5,716 bases of DNA. Source: Akkermansiaceae bacterium (GTDB lineage Bacteria; Verrucomicrobiota; Verrucomicrobiia; Verrucomicrobiales; Akkermansiaceae). The position numbers and the translations under genes were made by a program. The notes under the pieces were generated by a model. It was given only the letters and a program-made list of their open reading frames with translations, searched no databases and was not told where the DNA came from. How positions within the stretch are numbered: the stretch's first letter is position 1; every line of letters begins with the position of its first letter. Below are positions 1-5,716 of the stretch, in pieces. The DNA lies in NCBI GenBank assembly GCA_025457805.1, contig JALOTR010000220.1, forward strand, positions 1 through 5,716, read 5' to 3'.

Positions 1-66
1 CTCCGCCAAGGTGCCATCACCGCCGAACTCCTCGAAATCACCACCGCCATGAAGGCCATGGAATGA
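1..66 (+). CDS. atpG: ATP synthase F1 gamma subunit, C-terminal end (partial)
   Basis: Only the last 21 codons and the TGA stop are present. Reading frame 1 gives a tail of the form LRQGAITAELLEI followed by TTAMKAME. This matches the family's usual ending, in which an RQ-x-x-IT-x-E-L/I-x-EI helix closes the gamma subunit. That terminal helix is part of the coiled-coil rotor shaft that turns inside the alpha3beta3 head and drives the binding-change cycle. Position immediately before atpD and atpC agrees with the standard order atpA-atpG-atpD-atpC. The match is short, so the call leans on both the tail motif and the gene order. The body of the gene lies upstream of the window. Confidence 0.9.
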   Translation, partial: LRQGAITAELLEITTAMKAME

Positions 67-74
67 TAGATTCC

Positions 75-1639
<1,565 letters not shown>

Positions 1640-1645
1640 GCCGGA

Positions 1646-1723
1646 TGTTGAATTTTGAATGATGAATGTTGAATTCCAAGAGCTTCATCCCACTCAAAAT
1701 TCAAAATTCAAAATTCAAAATTG
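1646..1723. repeat. Inverted heptamer-repeat element in the atpD-atpC spacer
   Basis: The left arm has four in-phase 7-mers ending in GAA (TGTTGAA, TTTTGAA, TGATGAA, TGTTGAA at 1646-1673). The right arm has four in-phase AAAATTC-type 7-mers (1696-1723, the last ending in G). A 13-bp sequence at 1648-1660 is perfectly complementary to 1699-1711 and, one or more units along, to further registers of the right arm, so the stem could slip by 7 nt. The element starts 6 nt after the atpD stop and ends 7 nt before the atpC start. It fills nearly the whole 91-nt spacer. The sequence is unrelated to the element before atpD, but the design is the same. Confidence 0.82.
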
Positions 1724-1730
1724 ATCTGCC

Positions 1731-2144
1731 ATGCCTCTCCATCTCGATATCGTCACTCCCGAGAAGAAAGTTTTCTCGGAAGATGTGGAAAACGTCTATC
1801 TCCCCGGAGAAGATGGTGAAATGGGCGTCCTGCCCATGCACTCGGGCCTCGTCACCGCCCTCAAACCCGGTGAGTTGCGATACCTCCACAATGGTCAGGT
1901 CGTGACTCTGGCCATCGGCTCCGGCTTTGCGGAAATCACCCAGTCCAAGGTCGTCGTCCTCACCGACATGGCCCTCGGCGAGGCCGAAATCGACGAGCAA
2001 ACCGCCGAAGCCGCCATCAAGCGCGCCGAGGAAAAACTCGCCAACATCGATCACAACATGGATTCCGAGGAAGTCGCCTATCTCCAAGGCGTCATCTCCC
2101 GCTCCGCCGCCGCCATCACCTTCAAGCGCAAGTTCCGCAACTGA
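1731..2144 (+). CDS. atpC: ATP synthase F1 epsilon subunit
   Basis: This 137-residue protein is the small central-stalk subunit that links gamma to the c-ring and, in many bacteria, inhibits ATP hydrolysis through its C-terminal helices. The N-terminal beta-sandwich (about 1-84) shows the family landmarks: MPLHLDIVTPEKKVF at the start, an LPGEDGEMGVLPMHSGLVTAL segment near 24-44, and GSGFAEI with VVVLTD near 63-79. Residues from about 84 onward (GEAEIDEQTAEAAIKRAEE and beyond) are alanine/charge-rich and predicted helical, matching the C-terminal hairpin. Length is normal for the family. The ATG at 1731 follows the heptamer element by 7 nt and lacks a purine-rich ribosome site. The gene closes the operon and is followed 32 nt later by a terminator. 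Confidence 0.95.
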   Translation: MPLHLDIVTPEKKVFSEDVENVYLPGEDGEMGVLPMHSGLVTALKPGELRYLHNGQVVTLAIGSGFAEITQSKVVVLTDMALGEAEIDEQTAEAAIKRAEEKLANIDHNMDSEEVAYLQGVISRSAAAITFKRKFRN

Positions 2145-2176
2145 GCAGCAATCCACGGTTCAAAACAGTTCCTATC

Positions 2177-2209
2177 AAAAACGACGGTCCCAGCGGACCG
2201 TCGTTTTTT
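2177..2209 (+). terminator. Intrinsic terminator of the atp operon
   Basis: A perfect stem joins AACGACGGTCC (2180-2190) to its complement beginning GGACCGTCG (2195), with the four-base loop CAGC and a run of six T at 2204-2209. Including flanking A/T pairs the stem reaches 14 bp (2177-2190 with 2195-2208). The matching A run on the left means it could also stop transcripts arriving from the minus strand. Confidence 0.93.
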
Positions 2210-2229
2210 GTTGGCTGGATCACTCGTGG

Positions 2230-2268
2230 TTGGGACAATCTGTCCCAAGCCCTTCTGCAAGACAGAAG
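2230..2268. repeat. Double hairpin flanked by 7-bp direct repeats
   Basis: TTGGGACA (2230-2237) pairs with TGTCCCAA (2241-2248) across a 3-nt loop. CTTCTG (2252-2257) then pairs with CAGAAG (2263-2268) across 5 nt. The 7-mer TCACTCG occurs on both sides, at 2220-2226 and 2284-2290. The layout resembles small REP-like interspersed repeats, but a single copy in this window cannot show that it is dispersed. Confidence 0.5.
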
Positions 2269-2331
2269 CGTCAGCGTAGCCATTCACTCGCACTGAGTCG
2301 TCACTTCCCAAAAAGATAGAACGACAGTCCC

Positions 2332-2394
2332 AGAAATCCTGAGCCTCCCGGAAAATGCCTTGGCACGTACTCGCTCTAAAGAGACAGGATTTCT
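2332..2394. repeat. 10-bp perfect inverted repeat
   Basis: AGAAATCCTG at 2332-2341 is the exact reverse complement of CAGGATTTCT at 2385-2394, separated by 43 nt. Similarity continues imperfectly outward (TCCC versus TCCA before the arms when both are read in the same sense). It could be the ends of a short decayed element or a long-looped stem. No coding content is seen between the arms. Confidence 0.45.
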
Positions 2395-2485
2395 TGGAGG
2401 CCAACGACCCATTTTATTCCGGCCCATACCAACTTCCTGGCTGGCTTGCCGAGTCGTGGATTGATGGCTGACCAAGAGACTGGGC

Positions 2486-2506
2486 TTATGTCATATTTTG
2501 ACATAA
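2486..2506. promoter_or_regulatory. 21-nt near-perfect palindrome, operator-like
   Basis: TTATGTCA (2486-2493) faces TGACATAA (2499-2506) around a 5-nt AT-rich centre, giving two-fold symmetry typical of dimeric regulator sites. It lies about 105 nt beyond the 3' end of the ankyrin-SUKH gene and is not upstream of any gene called here, which weakens an operator reading. No clear -10/-35 pair is seen beside it. Confidence 0.35.
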
Positions 2507-2611
2507 CTGGCGGCCGATGAATGGATGAAGCCCTGCTAACAGGGTTCGGATGCTGGTGCGAAGGGTGGTCGTTTGAGACAAGCACCGGGCGGGCGAGTAT
2601 GATGGCGCGGG

Positions 2612-3322
2612 TTAGTTATCGATTTCCGTGGCGTGGTAAAGGAAATCACGGAATGAAGACCACCTTCCGTCCGCGAACTTGAGAATTTCAGGATATTCAA
2701 CCTCATAGTATCCTACTCCGAAATGATAGACTGGAGACGTCTCGAATGATTGATAGTGGTTTCCATCAACGCAATAGGTGTCCCCTGAGAAATTGGTCGC
2801 TATCGGAATCAAACCAGCCTCCGCCAAACCCGACCCGGGCAAGCCCATGGTGTTGACTTGGATGCCCGTCCCGTCCAGAAATTCAATGTCTGAAGGACAG
2901 TTCAAGGGAAATGCGAATTTGTAAAGATCACCGAGTTGCGGCGGGAGTTTGAGTCGCAGGCATTGTGCGATCTGATTTGGCTTGAGAAACGAGAAGGCCA
3001 TTCCTCTGGTCTCCAATTCTGCAATGATGGGAGCGAGGCTGTCGCGCAAGGCATGAGCTGATTCACAAAGGACCGGACTCCCGGCAAAGCGTATGACAAG
3101 TGGGTGGGGTTCCCAGCCTGCTGGGTCCGCACCGAATTCGAGCAGTAGCTTGACCAACTCAGGCAACTGACGGTCACCACGGCGGTGGAGCACCTTATCC
3201 AATGCACCTCTACCTTGCGTATCGACACAATTGGGATTGATCCCATTCTCAAGCGCGCTTCGGCATTCATCAATCCTGCCCAATCTGCAGTTTGCCAGAA
3301 AATCACCTTCTTCTTTTGTCAT
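2612..3322 (-). CDS. Ankyrin-repeat protein with C-terminal SMI1/KNR4 (SUKH)-like domain
   Basis: This 236-residue protein has no signal peptide or membrane segment and is probably cytoplasmic. The N-terminus holds about two ankyrin repeats: residues 5-34 (ending LENGINPNCVD) and 37-69 (GRGALDKVLHRRGD, then LVKLLLEFGADPAG). Residues about 115-236 resemble the SUKH/SMI1-KNR4 fold. KLPPQLGDLYKFAF (125-138) matches the 'LP-x-x-h-x-x-F' helix, GLIPIATNFSGDTYCVDG (170-187) the central hydrophobic strand with G-D-x-Y/F, SPVYHFG (196-202) the next strand, and FADGRWSSFRDFL (216-228) the terminal helix. Known family roles include immunity proteins that neutralise polymorphic toxins, but no toxin gene is adjacent, so function here is inferred. 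Hand counting gives 46% GC over 2701-2820 against 62% over 961-1080 in atpD, consistent with horizontal acquisition. No clear Shine-Dalgarno precedes the start at 3322. Confidence 0.8.
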   Translation of the reverse strand: MTKEEGDFLANCRLGRIDECRSALENGINPNCVDTQGRGALDKVLHRRGDRQLPELVKLLLEFGADPAGWEPHPLVIRFAGSPVLCESAHALRDSLAPIIAELETRGMAFSFLKPNQIAQCLRLKLPPQLGDLYKFAFPLNCPSDIEFLDGTGIQVNTMGLPGSGLAEAGLIPIATNFSGDTYCVDGNHYQSFETSPVYHFGVGYYEVEYPEILKFADGRWSSFRDFLYHATEIDN

Positions 3323-3349
3323 GAGTAACTCGTAGGATCAAACTGAAGG

Positions 3350-3368
3350 AAAGCACGAGCGGTGCTTT
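3350..3368. other. Hairpin upstream of the ankyrin-SUKH gene
   Basis: AAAGCAC (3350-3356) pairs with GTGCTTT (3362-3368) around the loop GAGCG. It sits 28 nt upstream of the ankyrin-SUKH start and downstream of the transferase gene on the same strand. Read on the minus strand it is followed by T-rich but interrupted sequence. A weak terminator for the transferase transcript or a 5' leader structure are both possible. Confidence 0.4.
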
Positions 3369-3473
3369 AGGCCGCACAAAAGTTCCCACACCGAGACTAT
3401 GAATGCCAATCACATATTTCAAGGTGGAATTGTACAAGATTCATTGAGGGAGATTGAATGGTTGATGAGATAA

Positions 3474-3525
3474 GCTATTTCTCTGGAAAATAGCGTTCCC
3501 ACCCAGCTGGGCCGCCATGGGCGGC
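3474..3525. repeat. Tandem pair of hairpins downstream of the transferase gene
   Basis: GCTATTT (3474-3480) pairs with AAATAGC (3488-3494) over a 7-nt loop. After 16 nt, GCCGCC (3511-3516) pairs with GGCGGC (3520-3525) over the loop ATG. They lie in the 296-nt gap between the two minus-strand genes. Neither stem is followed by a T run on the minus strand. The paired-hairpin form resembles an interspersed palindromic repeat; dispersal cannot be judged from one copy. Nothing else is recognised in 3323-3618. Confidence 0.45.
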
Positions 3526-3618
3526 AAGCAGATTCTCACTTTGTTTTTTCGGGATATAACCGGCAACAGCTTGGGGTCAGGGGGGAGCGGGCCGAGGGTG
3601 AATGCTTTGGTGGGCGGT

Positions 3619-4287
3619 TCAGGCCAATGGCACCCACTTTCCCTTCCAATCAAATCGCTCCAGCGGACGGAATGACTTTTTGTAATCATACGCGCTCGGC
3701 TGTTCGGTGGCGTAGCCGGGGTAGAGCCAGCGTTTGCCCTGTGCACGTGCCCAGCGGATTTCTTCCAACAAGGTGAGCGTGCCCAGACTCCGCGGCGACT
3801 CATCCGGATCGAACATGGCATAGACACTCGATACCGCCTCGTCCCCCACATCCATGTAACTCACGGCGATGAGCCGGCCATTCCGCCGCACTTCCACGCA
3901 GCGGCATTCGCAAGGGGACCGATCCGGAGTTTCGGAGGGTATGAAGTTGCGCAAGGAGTCCGGGATGTTTGAAGTGAAACGCTCCCGATGCCGCAGGAAA
4001 AGCTCCTCGCGCTCCGCATCCACTTTGGCCGGGAAAACGCCGATCTCCACATCCTGATTCCGGCGGAGTACCCGCCGTTGGCTCTTGCTCGGGGAAAAAT
4101 CGGCGATCGGCATGCGGAGTGGTTGGATGAACTGGATTTGATCATCATCCCCCAACATCACACTGTAGCGGAAAAAATCCGACCCGAAGTGCCGCCAGCC
4201 CAGCGACCACAAACGATCCATCAAAGCGGGCTGCGCATGATCGAGCTGGCCGGTCTCATGAATCAGCGGTGGAAGATTCGGTATCAT
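3619..4287 (-). CDS. Arginyl/leucyl-tRNA-protein transferase (Ate1/Bpt) family protein
   Basis: This 222-residue protein belongs to the family that moves an amino acid from aminoacyl-tRNA to a protein N-terminus, marking it for N-degron proteolysis. The N-terminal part retains GWRHFGSDFFRYSV (30-43) and PLRMPIADFSPSKSQRRVLRRN (56-77), the latter matching the family's 'RV-x-V-x-x-F-x-PSRSQRR-x-x-RN' block. The C-terminal acyltransferase-like (GNAT-fold) part has DVGDEAVSSVYAMFDPDE (146-163), SLGTLTLLEEIRWA (167-180), LYPGYATEQPSAYDYK (188-203) and FRPLERFDWKGKW (206-218), which align with the 'S-x-V-Y-x-x-x-D-P-x-x-x-x-x-SLG', 'LGY', 'YK-x-x-FRPLE' signature. The N-terminal cysteines usual in Ate1/Bpt are absent. 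The only cysteines are C126, C128 and C130. Whether it uses Arg or Leu cannot be told. A methionine at residue 23 is a possible alternative start. Confidence 0.85.
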   Translation of the reverse strand: MIPNLPPLIHETGQLDHAQPALMDRLWSLGWRHFGSDFFRYSVMLGDDDQIQFIQPLRMPIADFSPSKSQRRVLRRNQDVEIGVFPAKVDAEREELFLRHRERFTSNIPDSLRNFIPSETPDRSPCECRCVEVRRNGRLIAVSYMDVGDEAVSSVYAMFDPDESPRSLGTLTLLEEIRWARAQGKRWLYPGYATEQPSAYDYKKSFRPLERFDWKGKWVPLA

Positions 4288-4617
4288 CGCAGGTAGCGAA
4301 ACGGATAGACCTCAACAGGAAGATGGGGAACCACGGAGTACACGGAAAATGAGGAGGTTGGAGAATCGATGAGTTTCATTCGCTGAGGTGTTCAAACCGA
4401 ATCCACAACCCAATTTCCTTCCGTGTGTTCCGAGTCTTCCGTGGTTCTCATTTCGAAAACCAGGCCGGAAATTCCCGACCCGGCCCATCCTCTCATCCCA
4501 TCCGGCCTTGCCAAGCAGGCTTTGCGGTCCCGCATTCGCGCGAGTCCAGGTTTCCATCGCTTGACCGGAGAGACGATCGCAGACAGGTTGCAGAGTCGAA
4601 ATTCCATCCCCACATCC
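4288..4617. other. Divergent intergenic region between transferase and reductase genes
   Basis: This 330-nt gap must hold promoters for both divergent genes, but no convincing -35/-10 pair could be picked. Positions 4328-4447 are occupied by an inverted repeat element. Downstream, GGCCGG (4463-4468) can pair with CCGGCC (4480-4485). An open frame extends upstream of the reductase from a GTG at 4423. It lies partly inside the repeat and encodes no recognisable sequence before the Tat signal at 4618, so it is not taken as coding. Confidence 0.6.
4328..4447. repeat. Inverted nonamer-repeat element
   Basis: The right arm is three in-phase 9-mers beginning TTCCG (TTCCGTGTG, TTCCGAGTC, TTCCGTGGT at 4419-4445). 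The left arm has two complementary-sense 9-mers (ACCACGGAG, TACACGGAA at 4330-4347). The outermost 10 bp are perfectly inverted (GAACCACGGA at 4328-4337 with TCCGTGGTTC at 4438-4447). The core between the arms is about 70 nt with no coding signal. The architecture equals that of the two elements in the atp operon, but the unit is 9 nt rather than 7. Confidence 0.8.
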
Positions 4618-5583
4618 ATGTCCACCCGCCGCGAATTCATCCGGGCCGCCAGCGCCGCAGCCATCCTCAGTCCCGCTCTGCTCCGTGGAGAGTCGGACAA
4701 GCTTGGCAAGGTCCTGCCGCAGCGCAATCTTGGCAAGACATCGGAAAAAATCACCGCCATCGGCCTTGGCGGCCATCACGTCGGCGTCGGCAAGGATGAA
4801 AAGAACGCCCAGGCCCTCATCGAGCGCGCCATCGAACGCGGCATCCGTTTCTTCGACAATGCGGTGAACTATCAGGATGGCTTGTCGGAAACCTATTACG
4901 GCAAGTTCCTCACACCGAAGTACCGTGAGCAGGTGTTTATCACCACCAAATCCTCCCGCAACACCGCGGAGAAAGTGCGCAAGGAGTTCGATGAATCCCG
5001 AAAGCGATTGCAGACGGACGTCATCGACCTCTGGCAGCTCCACGCCTTCGTGAGTGTCGATGATGTGAAGGAACGCATCAAGGGTGGCGTGGTGGAGGTC
5101 TTTCTGGAAATGCGCGAGAAAAAGAAAGCCCGCTACATCGGCTTCACCGGACACACGAGCCAGGAGGCGCATTGTTACTTTCTCGATCATTGCAAAAAAC
5201 AGGGATACAAGATGGACACCTGCCTCATGCCGGTGAATCTCGTGGACTCGCATTACGATTCGTTCCTCCTCAACGTGCTCCCCAAATTGCAGGAACAGGA
5301 TGTTGCCCTGCTGGCGATGAAAAGCATGGTGTTTGGCAGGATTTTCGAGCGCGCCAAAGACATCGATCCCACGGTCATCACTCCCAAGAACCTGCACGAA
5401 TATGTTTATTCCCTTCCCGTGTCCTGCATGCTCAGCGGCTGCGAGACCGTGGCACAGATCGATGAAAACACGGCGATTCTTGAGAATTTCAAAGGCATGG
5501 ATGAGGCGCGGTGCAAGGAATTGGTCGCTGCGGTTGAGAAGATCTCAGGTCCCGGCCTCGAGTTTTACAAACGCAAGGTCTGA
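4618..5583 (+). CDS. Tat-exported aldo/keto reductase
   Basis: From the ATG at 4618 the protein is 321 residues. It opens with a twin-arginine signal (MSTRREFIRAASAAAIL; RR at 4-5), then a short hydrophobic stretch to about residue 22, predicting export of the folded protein. The rest is an aldo/keto reductase (TIM-barrel NAD(P)H oxidoreductase). RNLGKTSEKITAIGLGG is at 36-52. The catalytic tetrad is D80 (IRFFDNA), Y85 (VNYQDG), K111 (ITTKSS) and H142 (WQLHAF). DVIDLWQLH, YIGFTGH near 173-179 and AMKSMVFG near 233-240 follow, and the C-terminal cofactor region LSGCETVAQIDEN lies at 272-284. The substrate is unknown. This start is chosen because the Tat motif begins there; upstream in-frame codons show no homology. 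The stop is followed by one base and then the next gene's ATG, implying cotranscription. Confidence 0.92.
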   Translation: MSTRREFIRAASAAAILSPALLRGESDKLGKVLPQRNLGKTSEKITAIGLGGHHVGVGKDEKNAQALIERAIERGIRFFDNAVNYQDGLSETYYGKFLTPKYREQVFITTKSSRNTAEKVRKEFDESRKRLQTDVIDLWQLHAFVSVDDVKERIKGGVVEVFLEMREKKKARYIGFTGHTSQEAHCYFLDHCKKQGYKMDTCLMPVNLVDSHYDSFLLNVLPKLQEQDVALLAMKSMVFGRIFERAKDIDPTVITPKNLHEYVYSLPVSCMLSGCETVAQIDENTAILENFKGMDEARCKELVAAVEKISGPGLEFYKRKV

Positions 5584-5584
5584 C

Positions 5585-5716
5585 ATGCGCGCCATTGGAT
5601 TGACGATCTCCGCCATCCTCCTCATCCGCGCAAGCGCGGCTGAGACCGCTGTTTTTGTCGAGGGATCCGAGTGGGTGACGGTGGGCGAGGGATATAATAT
5701 CGTCGAAGGCATCGCC
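5585..5716 (+). CDS. Secreted SMP-30/gluconolactonase-like protein, N-terminus (partial)
   Basis: Forty-four codons are present before the window ends. Residues 1-18 form a Sec signal peptide: a basic MRAIG start, hydrophobic LTISAILLI, and an A-S-A site at 16-18 before AET. The mature start includes SEWVTVGEGYNIVEGIA (28-44), resembling the opening strand of SMP-30/gluconolactonase/LRE six-bladed propellers, where 'W-x-x-V-x-x-G-x-x-x-x-EGP/IA' supplies a metal-binding glutamate (E42 here). The gene starts 1 nt after the reductase stop, so the two are probably translationally coupled and export-linked, one by Tat and one by Sec. The family call rests on a short segment and could change with the rest of the gene. 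Other beta-propeller families are possible. Confidence 0.6.
   Translation, partial: MRAIGLTISAILLIRASAAETAVFVEGSEWVTVGEGYNIVEGIA

Larger units (their letters stand above)
2210..2611. other. Gene-free stretch with several small hairpins
   Basis: No reading frame here has recognisable protein motifs. The minus-strand frames of 60-110 codons overlap one another and run through hairpins or the terminator. The stretch holds a double hairpin (2230-2268), a 10-bp inverted repeat (2332-2341 with 2385-2394), a palindrome (2486-2506) and a CCCTG-CTAA-CAGGG hairpin (2531-2544, extendable to 2529-2546 with one G-T pair). None is followed by a T run on either strand, so no second terminator is called. 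Confidence 0.6.

Noticed and set aside
1646..1723. CRISPR-like array
   Set aside because: Units are only 7 nt, contiguous without spacers, and inverted between the arms; no cas genes are nearby.
2078..2404. Minus-strand open frame across the atp terminator
   Set aside because: It reads through the terminator hairpin, the end of atpC and the double hairpin, and has no recognisable domain.
2376..2585. Small minus-strand open frame in the gene-free stretch
   Set aside because: Sixty-nine codons without a motif, overlapping another equally featureless frame and crossing the palindrome.
2210..2611. Toxin partner for the ankyrin-SUKH protein
   Set aside because: None of the frames on either side shows a nuclease, deaminase or secretion-type domain, and the gap is too short for a typical polymorphic toxin.
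3441..3851. Minus-strand open frame overlapping the 3' end of the transferase gene
   Set aside because: It overlaps the well-supported transferase in another frame, then runs through two hairpins; the protein has no family features.
4423..4617. Upstream GTG start that would add 65 residues to the aldo/keto reductase
   Set aside because: The extension begins inside a repeat arm, has no recognisable sequence and would bury the Tat signal, which must be N-terminal.
4448..4617. Sigma-70 type promoter for the reductase gene (TTGACC near 4561)
   Set aside because: No acceptable -10 hexamer lies at the right spacing.

Overview
The window looks like chromosomal sequence from a member of the Verrucomicrobiota (or a related PVC-group bacterium). 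This rests on three things. The ATP synthase beta N-terminus has a family look I associate with that phylum. A Tat-exported aldo/keto reductase sits next to a secreted SMP-30-like protein. The gaps contain short A/G-type tandem repeats of 7 or 9 nt. Recognisable Shine-Dalgarno motifs are largely absent before the start codons. The phylum call is an inference; no 16S or other marker is present.

Layout. Positions 1-2209 (+) hold the 3' end of an F-type ATP synthase operon: the last codons of atpG, then atpD (beta), atpC (epsilon) and a strong intrinsic terminator. The two spacers (109 and 91 nt) are unusually long for an atp operon. Each is filled by an inverted pair of heptamer-repeat arms whose right arm ends 7-9 nt before the next start codon. 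Positions 2210-2611 carry no convincing gene but several hairpins and a near-perfect palindrome. Positions 2612-3322 (-) encode an orphan ankyrin plus SUKH (SMI1/KNR4)-like protein, resembling immunity proteins of polymorphic-toxin systems and lower in GC where sampled. Positions 3619-4287 (-) encode an Ate1/Bpt-type aminoacyl-tRNA-protein transferase lacking the usual N-terminal cysteines. Positions 4288-4617 form the divergent gap, with a third inverted repeat element built on a 9-nt unit. Positions 4618-5583 (+) encode a Tat-signal aldo/keto reductase, followed after 1 nt by the start of a secreted SMP-30/gluconolactonase-like gene that runs off the window.

How the genes work together. atpG-atpD-atpC make subunits of the F1 catalytic head. 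The transferase would tag protein N-termini for degradation (N-degron pathway). The aldo/keto reductase and SMP-30-like pair look like an envelope carbohydrate or lactone-handling unit. The ankyrin-SUKH gene appears unconnected to its neighbours. The most unusual signal is the recurrence of one architecture (tandem 7- or 9-mer arm, unique core, reverse-complement arm) in three gaps with three unrelated unit sequences.
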